Positions 47,901 through 58,935 of a stretch of 64,000 nucleotides of DNA are shown one piece after another (positions within the stretch are counted from its first letter, which is position 1; each line of letters opens with the position of its first letter). Under the pieces are notes generated by a model that had not been told where the DNA came from, did no database searches, and saw nothing but the letters and a program-made list of their open reading frames with translations. A program made the position numbers and the translations under genes. Source of the stretch: Clytia hemisphaerica (lineage: Eukaryota > Cnidaria > Hydrozoa > Leptothecata > Clytiidae); NCBI GenBank assembly GCA_902728285.1, contig CACVBU010000819.1:124001-188000 (forward strand), written 5' to 3'.

Positions 47901-50900
47901 TTTCTGGGATTTTTTTAATTTGTTCGATTTTGATATTAAGTATTCAATCGTTTTGTTCTTTGACTATGCTTGGTGATTTTTGTTTTTCTATAAGAAACAG
48001 TTTTGGCGAATTTGGAATTTGCTGAACAAAGTAAACAAGGAACGGTGCACAATATGAGCATATTCATTTTTATTATAATCATCTAATTTATAAGAATTAA
48101 ATCATTAACTTTTGATAGAGGGTAATATACTCTTCGGTCATTAGTTTTTACAAACTAAACAAGGGCTGGCACACAATATGAGCATATTCATTCTTATTAT
48201 AAGCATCTGCTTTATAAGAATCAAAACAATAACTCTTGATAGACAGTGGTATACCTTTTGGTATTTAGTTCTCACAAAGTAAACAAGGGATAGTGCAAAA
48301 ATATAAGCATATTCGTTTTCTTATAAGCAACTACTTTATAATAATCAAATTAAAAACTCTCGTCTCGATAGAACGGTTTATACTTTTCGGTAATTGGTTC
48401 TTACAAAGTGATCAAGGAATTGTAGTAAACAATATAAACATTTTTATTTTTCTTAGAAGCAACTATTTTTGTAAGAATCAAATCAAAAACTCCATATGAG
48501 TGTATCTGTTTTTCCTTTGAAGCATCTATTTTTGAATTTTAATATCTTAAATCGATACCAATCTTGCAAAGTAAACACTTCTTATTGGTACAGTCTGAGA
48601 AAAATATGTTATATATAGTGAGATCTTGGATAGAATCTCAACTCCAGATAGTCGCACCTATTTAAACTTTATTGATTTTGTAGATATGAATTGCATTTTT
48701 TACAGCGGAATAAAAATAAAAAACTATTGGCTGTCTTTACCTTTACATGGACAAAATACATGAACAAGTTTATGAGAAAACTATCAATCTTCTTCTTTTC
48801 ATGGCTTGATCTACAAGTCAAAATATTTTATTGAAGCATTCAATGAAATAGAGTAGAAGTACTAATATTGTGATTAAATTTAAATATCTTTTGACACTGA
48901 TTGTAAAGTTTACCTTAGCTTCCATTTCTTTTCTTATTTCTTCCTTACAATGTTAAACTAAAAGGTGAAACATTCGACTGTAAGCCATCTAATCTAAAGG
49001 CAGATAATGAGATAAAATTTATTCTTATCGGAATTAGCTTTCTGAAACAGTTCTATCGAAAGAAATAGGGGTTTTCCTAAATTTTATTTTTCTTACAAAC
49101 ATTATCTTTATAAGAATTTCATAAGAATAAGGATTTATAACTTTTTTTTCTGAGTAGAATTGGCTTTCAGAGAAAGACAACAAATATTGGTTGACGACTA
49201 ATGAATAGGCTAGTGTTCTTATAAAGTTGATGCTTATAAGAAGAATAAATGTTTCTATCTTAAGCACAATCCCATGTTTGCTTTGATGGAACTGATCACC
49301 GAAAGCTAATAATGATTGGTTAAAGAGTTATGAATTATGTTCTTATAAAGTTGATGCTTATAAGAAAAATAAATCTTTCGAATTTAAGCACAATCCCATG
49401 TTTGCTCTGAAAGAACTGATCACTGAAAGCTAATGATGATTGGGTAAAGAGTTATAAACTGTGCATGGCTTGGCAGCAGGTTTTAGGTGCCCCCCCCCCC
49501 TAAGAATTCAGGTGACCCCTAAGATTTAGGTAACCCCTGGTTGCCAAATATTTTAGGTGACCCCTAAACCAATGACACGTCAAATTGTTTCGAAAATCCT
49601 TTTCAAACAATCAAACAAATACAACAGTTAGTTTAGCTTATTGCTAAATAGAATAAATGCCCTGTTTACATCTAAAGTGAAGACGTGCTATTGCACAAAT
49701 TTTTAGGAATAGCTCAGCGCACACACAGTTTTCTCAGAAACACACTTTTTTAGACAGAAGACATTCCATAGTGAAGTTTATGATGAAAGAAAAACAAGAA
49801 AAAAATCACCAAACATAAAATCTAGCCCCCAGGTACATCTGAAAAATTTAGGTGACCCCAAACATAGTTAGTTCCCCCTAGCCACAGGCTAAAATCAGGT
49901 ACCAAAAGTGCTGCTCGACCTTTTAGCCCCCCCCCTCAGGCCAGGGGGGGGGGGTTCCAGCCATGACTGTGTTTTTATAAAGTCGATGCAATTATAAGAA
50001 AAATAAATCTTTCCAATTTAAGCACAATCCCATGTTTGCTCTGAAGGAACTGATCACCGAAAGCTAATAATGATTGGGTAAAGAGTTATGAACTATGTTC
50101 TTATAAAATCGATGCTTATAAGAAAAATAAATCTTTCCAATTTAAGCACAATCCCATGTTTGCTCTGAAGGAACTGATCACCGAAAGCTAATAATGATTG
50201 GCTGAAGAGTTATGAATAGTGTTCTTATAAAGTCGATGCTCATAAGAAAAATAAATCTTTCCAATTTAAGCACAATCCCATGTTTGCTTTGAAAGAACTG
50301 ATCACCGAAAGCTAACAATGATTGGGTAAAGAGTTATGAACTGTGTTCTTATAAAGTCGATGCTTATAAGAAAAATAAATCTTTCCAATTTAAGCACAAT
50401 CCCATGTTTACTCTGAAAGAACTGATCACTGAAAGCTAATAATGATTGGGTAAAGAGTTATAAACTGTTTTTATAAAGTCGATGCTTATAAGAAAAATAA
50501 ATCTTTCCAATTTAAGCACAATCCCATGTTTGCTCTGAAAGAACTGATCACTGAAAGCTAATAATGATTGGGTAAAGAGTTATAAACTGTTTTTATAAAG
50601 TCGATGCTCATAAGAAAAATAAATCTTTCCAATTTAAACACAATCCCATGTTTGCTTTGTTGATGGAACTGATCACCGAAAGCTAATAATGATTGGCTGA
50701 AGAGTTATGAATAGTGTTCTTATAAAGTCGATGCTTATAAGATATAAAAATTTTATGAAAACTTCTTAAAATAGATTGATAACTTCTTGTTTATGTTTTT
50801 GATTATATATTTATTTATATTTTTGCTTGGTATTTGATAAAATATAGAGTCCAAAGAAGGTAAAAGTCAAGGTAAAATTATCAAGGGGTAGTACCCTTGA

Positions 50901-52725
50901 TGTGAAAGATCGGCTTTTACATATCTGCGCAAGAATTTAATTACATATTTGGGCAGCTCGAAATTACATATCTGCACAAAATAATTACATATCTGCACAA
51001 AAATTACATATCTGCGCATAACAACTTCAATTTTTTGTTGATAAACAACATGAAGTCCAAATGAAGTTTAAGCTTAAATATTTTGACTATTGTCTAGGGA
51101 TTCGAATATTTTTTCCTGTATTTTATACCGTAGGTACTAATTTATGGGAAATGCTCATGGTTTTTCTTATTTTTTACAGGTTTTGATTATTATTTTAGGG
51201 TCATCTTTTTATTTGACATGTGGTGTCCCATATACAGCACTTCCATTGGCAACATGCATGACTCTAGATCATGACATCCCAATGGTTATTCGTCGACGAG
51301 AAGCAAAAGATTATGGCACCAGACAGATGATTGAAGGTGTTTACAAATCTGGCGATGTTTGTTTGATTGTGGAAGACGTAGTCACTAGTGGTGGAAGTGT
51401 ATTAGAGACTGCCAAAGAGCTGAATAATGTCGATCTTGTAGTCAAAGGTATTTTGTTTTATTCTAATTTATGTTTACTCGCAAGTGCCTAAGACACATTA
51501 GAGGGGGCAAATGGTTTTGTTGGTGTGTGAGTACTAGCCCTTCTTTTTTTCGGTGTTTTGTGTTTGAGGAAAAAATTACAGTATTTTGGTGTCAAAAGTG
51601 CTGAAAGAATGTGATGTGATGAAAAAAAGTTTATCTTTCATATTCTTTCTAATGCAAAAAGATTCATTTTGTTACGACTTAGTTGAATTCAACGTGTTAT
51701 ACCTTTTTGTGTTGCACCTGGATGATGTTTTATTTGTTTATTTTTTAGATGCTGTTGTTTTACTCGACCGATGCCAGGGTGGTAAAGAACGGCTTCAAGA
51801 AAATGGTATCAAACTTCATAGTGTGATGAAATTAGATCAAGTTCTTGAAACATTGAGAAAACATAACAAAATAGATCAAACACTTTACAACACAGTAAAG
51901 CAATTTTTAACAACAAACCAATTTCAACCAGCTAAAAAGGACACTCCTGAAACCTTATCCTATTCTGCTAGAAAGGATCTCGTTAAAAACACAGTTGCCA
52001 AGCGTATCTTAGACATCATGGAGACAAAAAAGACAAATCTTGCTTTTTCAGCTGATATTACAAACTGCTCAGAACTTTTGAAAATGGTTGATTTGGTTGG
52101 TCCTCATTGTTGTATGGTGAAAACACACGTGGATATTTTAGATGATTTCAATGAAGAGTTTATTGCCAAACTAAAAGAACTTTCTCAGAAACATAACTTT
52201 ATCATTTTCGAAGATCGTAAGTTTGCTGATATAGGTAATACAGTGAAAAATCAATTCTCAAAAGGTGTTTATAAGATCAATGATTGGGCTGACTTAACTA
52301 ATGCACATGCTGTCCCTGGTCAAGGAGTCATTGATGGTCTTGAAAGCTGTACTGAAAATATGTCAAGGGCGTGCCTCCTTATAGCTCAGATGAGTTCTGC
52401 TGGTGCTTTGACCGATTCCAAATACATTAAATCAACTGTTGAAATGGCTAAAAAAAAGAATGATTATGTGATTGGCTTTATATCTACTTCTCAAGTTTGT
52501 ACTGATGATCCTCGGTACTTGCATTTCACACCTGGAGTCAGCTTGCAGTCTAGTGGTGATAGCCTCGGTCAGCAATACACGAGTCCTGAAGAAGTGATCA
52601 GAAACCGTAATTGTGACGTCATCATTGTTGGGCGTGGTATTTACAAAGCTGAAGATCCGGTTGAGGCAGCCAAAGCTTACCAGACAGCTGGATACCAAGC
52701 TTATTTGGATAAATTAGATAGATAG
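41912..52725 (+). CDS. UMPS: Bifunctional UMP synthase (orotate phosphoribosyltransferase / OMP decarboxylase), 466 aa
   Basis: Exons are 41912..42086, 51199..51447 and 51749..52725 (1401 nt, phase-1 introns). It catalyses the last two steps of de novo UMP synthesis in the cytosol: orotate plus PRPP to OMP, then decarboxylation to UMP. The OPRT half contains [39 protein letters not shown] and the PRPP loop [11 protein letters not shown] (115-125). The decarboxylase half begins near residue 220 and has the catalytic D-x-K-x-x-D array in [13 protein letters not shown] (D297, K299, D302), [15 protein letters not shown] and IIVGRGIY. Length and domain order match animal UMPS (about 480 aa). Acceptor 51198 gives the family-length join [15 protein letters not shown]; the alternative acceptor 18 bases upstream would add residues and break frame. 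Intron 1 is 9.1 kb of nested repeats. Confidence 0.95.
42419..42803. mobile_element. MITE with CAATACACCTTTCCCGTAAT ends
   Basis: The 22-bp ends caatacacctttcccgtaat plus tc are exact inverses. Inner pairs (ccaccgtt / aacggtgg; gggaggtaaa / tttacctcc; cgtttttgcctgcg / cgcaggcaaaaacg) extend the homology over about 100 bp. Confidence 0.85.
43391..46325. mobile_element. 2.9-kb element with inverted ends and iterated GCGGACATAACT motif
   Basis: The left end is atacatg-T(8)-ataagcata. The right end is the inverse of atacacg-T(9)-ataagcata. The ends share further inverted homology (gagcatgagtctggtaatgt then caccca near 43500, against 46045-46085). The interior carries the word tgcggacataacttttt at least eight times in both orientations. 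No ORF of note. Confidence 0.65.
46515..46680. repeat. A-rich low-complexity array
   Basis: Runs of 8-14 A separated by ttatgt, ttatcc or gatgt, like a decayed tandem repeat or concatenated SINE tails. Confidence 0.8.
46824..47405 (+). repeat. tRNA-headed GC-rich repeat, family D
   Basis: The head gttggcccagtggtatagggc with ttcacgc in the anticodon-loop position (CAC, valine-like) and cccgttcgaatcggg as T-arm. The acceptor stem does not pair, so it is not a functional tRNA. A GC-rich body follows with ggtcaccggtcaccgg. The right border is estimated. Confidence 0.5.
49209..50745. repeat. 122-124 bp tandem satellite, 8 copies, interrupted once
   Basis: cccatgtttgct recurs at 49271, 49395, 50029, 50153, 50277, 50401, 50523 and 50645. 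Each unit includes 'gatgcttataagaaaaataa' and 'actgatcaccgaaagctaat'. The jump from 49395 to 50029 is 124 + 510, which exposes an inserted segment. Confidence 0.95.
49463..49970. mobile_element. About 510-bp insertion inside the satellite
   Basis: Begins catggcttggcagcagg and ends ggttccagccatg, so its termini are short inverted matches (catggctgg). It has C-rich (49491-49501) and G-rich (49945-49955) tracts and repeated 'ttaggtgacccc'. Its size equals the gap in satellite spacing. Confidence 0.75.
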
Positions 52726-52914
52726 AAACTTTACCTGTATTCTACAGCACAATAAGCTATCATATAGAGTACTTGTATAACTGATTATAGGATTATAGAG
52801 GACTTGTGTTTAAACACTATCTGCGATGAATGAATGAAGAATGATGTTAAACATGGTGTCAGAACTAGATAATTTCGCGTATTATTTAGGACTGCGATAA
52901 TATAAATAAAAGAA

Positions 52915-52920
52915 CACAAT
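52915..52920 (+). terminator. Polyadenylation signal AATAAA of UMPS
   Basis: First good AATAAA, 190 bases after the UMPS stop. Confidence 0.5.
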
Positions 52921-53809
52921 TATTGTGCTGTGCTAAACCGTATGGTTATGTGCGCATGTCAGTAATTCAAAAAGTGCCTGGTAATTTTCAGGCTTTTCCT
53001 TATGGAATCTTTTATTGAAAACGGAAATTTTTATCAGAAAAAGTGAAAATAGGATAAATAGGGTAATGAAAAATGTTTTATATTTTTTTTAATATTGGGT
53101 GTAAGTATTTTTTATGACTAATTTGAGTGAAAAACTTTGAAGCATCTGTTTAACACTCTTCCGTTTTACATTTTAAACTGCATTTTTTAAATTACGGGAT
53201 AACACAAAACCTGTAAATTCAGCCTGATAAAATGAATTCAAGTTTTTTATAAAATTAAGAGGGTCAAAAGATTTTGCATTTTTCGAATGTTCTCCTTAAT
53301 TTTTCAATGACAAAAAAGTTCTTAACACAATTCTTAGTTCAGCATCTTGCATGTTCTAGAGCTTTAAATCTTTCCGGCCAATATTCGGCCTCGAATCCTG
53401 ACGATGGTTTGCACAAACCAAATATAGAGCGCTGATAGAGTGTAAAAGTCATTTATTTATTTCATTATAGATATTGCAAAAAAAAAAAGATCAACGAACA
53501 AAATTTCTTGTGCACAAGTTCAAAATCAAGATCCAAATTGAAAAAGCCAAGAGCAGTGAAATCAACTTGACAAAAGTAAGGTTTGTATTTTGGAAAGACT
53601 TGTATTTTCATTTGCAGTTCATCTTTAGGGTGTTTGTTTCTTGGCGAATATTTTAGTCTCTCAGTTGTTTTTGTTTGACACACACCTTAATTAATCCTCA
53701 AACTGTTTGCCTTATGCATTAAGGTAAGCCTAAGCCTTCGAGTTTAGATAAGTTTATTTGTTTAATTTATCTTCTAAAAAAATTTTTTTTACAGAATATC
53801 TTGTATCAA

Positions 53810-55721
53810 TGAAAATTGGCCAAGTCAATGATGGTTCCTGGAAGTTCACTGTTCAAGGTTACAATGGCGGTGAGCTATAAAAATTGATTACAGACGGTTT
53901 TGCTTTCTAATATATTCCTTCATCTTTTTTTATTGAAAAAAGCTTTCAAGTTTCTTAACCTTTCTTTTTAAGAGTAAAAAGAATTCCATAGTTGGCCTGC
54001 ATAAGCCACCTCATTAAAACTACATAACAATATATCAGGTTGCTTGCGGTTTTTATTAATCTTCAATTTGCTTGTAATATGTTCTTAACGAATAATTTTT
54101 TTCAAATAGTAAATTCTCAGGTTTATTTGCTGAAGTCATCAATGAGTAATTTTGTTTGAGTTTTTTCGAATTTCGATCGCTAAATATTGCCTAAAGAACT
54201 GTTTTTTATGTAAATGATAAGCTACTTCAGTCTCTCTCCAGACATCAATAGTGTTCGGATTTTAAGATTTCTGGGGATGATGAAGAAGAAAAATGTTTGT
54301 TAAATCACATTCTTGCAAAGGAAATTTTGAAATACTACTGTAATTGATAAGCACATGTTGGATTTTCAGCGCCGCCCGGCTGTTTGCGTGAATGTGTGAA
54401 AAATTTTAAAAAGTTGCGTGAATGCGTGAATTTGGAAAAAATAGATTGCGTGATTGCGTGAATTGAAGGTCCGCTGCGGGGCCACTTTTAGTAGCTGATA
54501 ATTATTTAATGTTTTTTACATATTGTTTTGAATTCAACATTAATGTTATATTCAAGAACTGGATATGATCGTAATGGTTCATGGGGAATTGCCGTAAAAT
54601 TGTATTTTGTCCAAAAGGGGTAAAATAGAATCACCATTATTAAGAGCTTTTGATTTCTTTGATTTCTTGATATAAGTTTTCTTCGTTTTATTATCTTGTT
54701 GTGTGGCCCAAGGAAACGCTGTAGGAAAGGTTTACAGCTGAAGTGATTTTAAACAAAATAATAAAGCTTGTCAATATTGAAAGTTTGTAAATATTTAAAA
54801 ATACTTAATGCTTCCGAAAATAGACTTTGATATTTGTGCAGTCGCGTTATATTTAAATGTGAAAGAAATTTGTTGTTTCGTTTTGCTGTATTTTAGGTTA
54901 TAAAGTCTGAAAGAAACAAAAACCATGGTCGCAGGATAACGCTAAGGTTCCCGTTTAGCTCAGAAAAGAAATGAAACCATTTTATTAGTTAAGAGTGACG
55001 TAACAATCAAATTAACAAATAGAATGGCTTCATTACGTTTCGGAGCGAAACGAGAACCATGGCGTGTAAACGTAGGCTAGCAAGCTAGACGACTAATTCA
55101 GACATTGTAGAAATAAAGCAAAAAGTAATGGAAGGAACAATTTTGGTCTATACAAGCTTTTAGTTTATACAAACTAATCCCCCGTAACAATAATTGTATT
55201 ATTATATAACGCCTATACTACTGTATTACACGCATTATAGACGACTCCAGTCTAAAGTAAGTAAGTAAGTCTGCGACCGCAGTCGGAGGCGACCCGAAGG
55301 CTCCTCTTTCGATAGCTATCTACCCGAAGGTAGGGGAGGGCGCCACTCTTTCTCCCTGGATTTCTCCACTTACCCTTGATCCTTCTCTTAATTGCCGAGC
55401 ATCAAGCAGAGAGGCATCAAGTACCATTTTTGGAATCTTTGGTATGAACCGGCTGGGGGTTGAACCCACAACCTTGCGAACCGTAGCCGGATGCTCTACC
55501 ACTGCACTACGGTCACTCACTCCAGTCTATGTGAACGTAGTCAAAGTTTCAAAGTGAGAAATAGTACACACAAATAAAAGTATTTCTCACTTGATTGATA
55601 AATTTCAATAAGAGAGTTTCGGTACCGAGCAAGTGCTAATTTCATCTTTCTTTATTTTTCAGAATATGAGAATTTCGATGTGGCTTTGTATGCGTTGAAC
55701 CCTAGAAGGGGACTGGAATAG
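53810..55721 (+). CDS. Small two-exon ORF (39 aa), possible leader of the GPCR transcript
   Basis: Exons 53795..53869 and 55663..55746 have good signals (ttttttttacag / GTGAGC; tttatttttcag / GTAAGT), and both start in phase 1. From ATG 53810 the frame reads MKIGQVNDGSWKFTVQGYNG then EYENFDVALYALNPRRGLE and stops at 55719-55721. The frame is also open upstream of the ATG (EYLVS), so it could instead be the 3' end of a gene whose earlier exons I did not find. A GTAAGT donor 25 bases after the stop fits the acceptor at 57690, just before the GPCR ATG, so these exons may be the GPCR's 5' leader. Confidence 0.4.
53870..55662 (+). other. Intron-like stretch with one SINE
   Basis: AT-rich sequence between the two small exons, with tandem 'gcgtgaatgcgtgaa' words at about 54385-54465 and a full-length SINE A at 55256..55517. 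No gene seen. Confidence 0.4.
55256..55517 (-). repeat. tRNA-headed SINE, family A, copy 2
   Basis: Minus-strand head gaccgtagtgcagtggtaga then gcatccggctacggttcgc and gtgggttcaacccc (intact B box), with a (TTAC)n tail at the left. Best-preserved copy of the family in the window. Confidence 0.85.
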
Positions 55722-55881
55722 TGAATTTAACACTATCAATGGTTTAGTAAGTTTCCTTATCTTCTGCTACTCATAAACTCTACTTTTGATTGTCTTACTT
55801 TTGGTCGTTCTTTGAACGTCGCCCTTTGTTTTTTTCCGAGATCAAGAATTCGTGAAAATCTATATTAAAGGTTTTATTTTT

Positions 55882-57030
55882 ACATAAGTGTTCCCGTTTC
55901 ATATCAGACACATATTTCATATCAGGACAGTGTCTGTCTATTGTTATGTTATGTCTCTTTCTGACCAAACTTGCTCCACATCCGTTTTTAAATAAAAGTG
56001 ATATCGTTTGCTTACTCATCAATATTAATTCACAAGCTTTTTCAAATTGGATTGACACGGGTGTGGAGCAAGATTGGCCCGAAAGAGGAAAAGAAAATCA
56101 TCTTTTGCTTACATCAGCATAATATAACAATATAGTCAGGCAGCTGAGGTCACATAAAAAAGTGCAGTAGCTACAAAGTTTGCGAACAAACTTTAAACAG
56201 TTGTTTTCAATAGATACGACCTTTCTGAACACAAAATCATCAACCGGACAGTTTGAAAATAATTACCGGACGCGTCCGAAAATATTTTCGTATTTGATGA
56301 CGTCACAAGCAAAATGAAAATTTTTATGAACAAAAGCATAGATATATTATATACCAATCGACGCGTTTTTTGACGTAGATTAAGAAAAGGGTCAGTAACT
56401 ATGTCTGAAAATTTGATAATAAAAAGTTACAAGCTTCCGAAGTTTTGATGACGTCATATTTACACTTTCTTTAGGATAGATTTTCTCGAGTTAGGTTGAG
56501 AAATCATATATATCCACTTAAAAGTCTTCTATATCGATTTTTGAGAGCTTTCGAATGGCGGTCTTAGATTTCAATTTTGATAAGTTTGAATTTTTGATTT
56601 TTTTTTCGTCTCGGACAGGTAAAATTGACATTACGGACATAAAGGAAAAGCGTTCTAACTTTTTATAACAAAATTTTCAGATATGGTTACTGACCATTTT
56701 CTTAATCTAAGTTAAAAAACGCTTCGATCGGTATATAATATGTCTATTTTGGTTCTCAAAATTTTTTTCAGTTAGCCTATGGGCACGCATGACGTCATCA
56801 GGTACTAAAATATTACCGGACACGTCCGGTAAGTAATTTCAACAACTCCGGTTGATCGTTTCTAGATATTTAGGTTGTATATTTTCAATTAAAAGTGGTT
56901 TGGGATTGTTCGCAGCCCGTCCAATTTTTTTGTGACCTCAGCTGCCTGTCTAATAGGTTGACACTGTCTTGATATGAAATCCCTTATGAAATATGTGTCT
57001 GATATGAAACGGGAACATTTATGTAAAATC
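55882..57030. mobile_element. Foldback element with a second TIR element inside
   Basis: The outer arms share 'gttcccgtttcatatcagac' then acatatttcat and gacagtgtc in inverse orientation (55888-55938 and 56955-57027). The inner element 56137..56948 has its own ends caggcagctgaggtcaca. Accgga/tccggt words and tgacgtcat recur inside. No coding capacity. It lies in the presumed leader intron upstream of the GPCR. Confidence 0.75.
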
Positions 57031-57749
57031 GTTCCCACAAAAAAGAGCAAACGAGTATAATGAAAATTCGAACTTCCTGTAGAAAATTCTCCGGGGATTT
57101 TGATCTAAATGTAAAGTGAGCAGAAGGAACAAAAAGAAGCACGTGGGAACGGTTAACTTGCTAATTTTTTACAAGAAAGAAATAAATATGATTAAGAAAT
57201 TTATTCTTTGAAATCTAAGAGTTAAAGCTATCTGGACCGACACGCCTGTAAATTGGTTTAGCAACTTTTAACACAAGTGTTACCTTACATCGCGTAATTT
57301 GATGTAATCTTTTTGCAAAGCGTAGTATCACCTGAATACGATATTCTGTAAAGAGATTCAAAGTCTATCCATCATACATATGCAAGGTTGAAATTTAATT
57401 CAAACATCTCTTTTAGCATATTAATTTTTTCTTCGTTATTTTTTAAACTTGAATCTTGCGATTAAAAACAAGCTTAAGCGAATTTTGCAAGCCCTTTGCA
57501 CTCCAGGCAAGCTCGTCGCTCGCTAATGCTTCTCACTTGGCTATACTTCAGCGTAACCAGAGTTTAATTACTTTGAATCTCTTGGCAAGATTTCTCTAGC
57601 TTTGCTTTTGCTTCGCTTTTATTCAAATAAATCTGAATCCCCTCTTAATCGTTATTCTATAAACCTGTTTATATCTTCTGTGTTTTCTAGATAATTTGTG
57701 ACTTGATTATTCAAAGAGAGAGCGTGAAAAATACTATTGGAATAAAAAG

Positions 57750-58862
57750 ATGGTTTTTGGTAATGGTACAGCAATAAGAGACTTAAAGTGTCCAGCGACG
57801 TTGGTATATGTGGATTCTCAAGCCTTTACAATCAACTCCATCGTTGTTGCCATCTTTAATCTGGTCGTTGCCGTGCCAACCATAATGCTAAACATCTTGG
57901 TAATTGTTGCTATGTCGAGAAAAGCTTCACTGCGTAAATTAAGCAATAAGATTTTAACGAATCTAGCAATTTCAGATCTATTAAGTGGACTTATGGTGCA
58001 GCCCAGTATTAGCGCAATCCTTATTATTGCTAATTCTCAGACACCTTTAGATGTTCCTTGTCAGTTAGTGATTTTCACCAGTGTTGCTGGATACACGTTG
58101 GCTTGTGTTTCGCTACTGACGGTATCTTTTGTCTCATTTGAACGCTACGTGGCTATATTTTATCCGTTTTTCTACAACCGACGTATTTCATCGAGACTCT
58201 TATTAATTGTGTGTGCTTCCATATGGATTGTATCATTTGTGGCAATATTTAGCATGTATTTTACAAACCAGCATGCGTTATTCTTTTGGACCAATCTCGT
58301 TGTAATAACTTTCACTTATCTATGGAACATATATGTTTATATACAAATCATGCGACAGGTCAATAAGATACACCGTGATATGCAGCAAAGGCTCAAAGTT
58401 CTCGGTACCGAAAAAAATGTCAAAAATAATTCGAAAAGTATGCGGTTGGCTGCTGTTGTCATTTTAAACCTTTTGTCATGTTACTTACCTCAAATTATAT
58501 TATCAATATGGCGCAGCATACCCTCGTACCCCCTTTTCGTTGACGGTTATTTGGAATACTGGTCGATGACTATTGGACCTTTTGCATCGTGTCTTAACCC
58601 CCTTGTTTATTGTTACTACGATCCTGAGATCAAACGAGAAGTTTGCAGTATCGTGACAAGGTCAAGGCGGAAACAAGATGATTTTTCAAGGAGTTATTAT
58701 GGTGGTAGCTTTGAAAGTTCACCGTTACCTTCAAGTAGAAATTTTACTATCAAAGAACGAATGCAAGTTAAGAATTCGTCACAAAATGGTGGATTTTGTG
58801 ATGATCAGGACGATCCAGTGAGGAAATCTTCGAAAAATGATATCGAAGAGGACAACCTATAA
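57750..58862 (+). CDS. Rhodopsin-class (class A) G-protein-coupled receptor, 370 aa
   Basis: A single coding exon with an acceptor (tgttttctag) at 57690. Seven hydrophobic segments are visible. Class A landmarks are an N-glycosylation site at N5, N48 in TM1, D76 in TM2 (NLAISD), C104 at the start of TM3, E131-R132-Y133 in place of DRY, P247 in TM6 (SCYLPQ; the usual Trp is absent) and N283-P284-L-V-Y287 in TM7, then a basic helix 8 and a Ser-rich tail. The second extracellular loop is very short and has no cysteine, so the usual TM3-ECL2 disulphide cannot form; this recalls the melanocortin/adenosine/lipid receptor groups. The ligand cannot be predicted. AATAAA at 58930 follows the stop by 68 bases. 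Confidence 0.9.
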   Translation: MVFGNGTAIRDLKCPATLVYVDSQAFTINSIVVAIFNLVVAVPTIMLNILVIVAMSRKASLRKLSNKILTNLAISDLLSGLMVQPSISAILIIANSQTPLDVPCQLVIFTSVAGYTLACVSLLTVSFVSFERYVAIFYPFFYNRRISSRLLLIVCASIWIVSFVAIFSMYFTNQHALFFWTNLVVITFTYLWNIYVYIQIMRQVNKIHRDMQQRLKVLGTEKNVKNNSKSMRLAAVVILNLLSCYLPQIILSIWRSIPSYPLFVDGYLEYWSMTIGPFASCLNPLVYCYYDPEIKREVCSIVTRSRRKQDDFSRSYYGGSFESSPLPSSRNFTIKERMQVKNSSQNGGFCDDQDDPVRKSSKNDIEEDNL

Positions 58863-58929
58863 TGAAAACAGTCTGTTACCTAATTAATCAACTCAAGGTA
58901 GTTTTGTATCTCATTAAATTGTATTTTCG

Positions 58930-58935
58930 AATAAA
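58930..58935 (+). terminator. Polyadenylation signal AATAAA of the GPCR
   Basis: Located 68 bases after the GPCR stop. Confidence 0.5.

Larger units (their letters stand above)
47747..51024. mobile_element. 3.3-kb element with about 110-bp inverted ends
   Basis: The left end is gttatgcgcagatatgttat and the right end its inverse. Both arms are themselves built of the word 'tgcgcagatatgtaatt' repeated four or five times and share tttcgagctgc. The interior contains the 122-124 bp satellite, one insertion and no coding capacity. Confidence 0.8.
42087..51198 (+). other. UMPS intron 1 (9.1 kb), composed largely of transposable elements
   Basis: Contains, in order, a 385-bp MITE, a 2.9-kb element carrying an iterated motif, an A-rich block (46515-46680), a tRNA-headed GC-rich SINE and a 3.3-kb element with a 122-124 bp satellite and a nested insertion. 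The donor is GTAAGA and the acceptor ttattattttag. Confidence 0.8.

Noticed and set aside
53474-53577. Lys-rich exon MQKKKDQRTKFLVHKFK...
   Set aside because: It ends in phase 0 but the next exon (53795) needs phase 1; both strands are open by chance.
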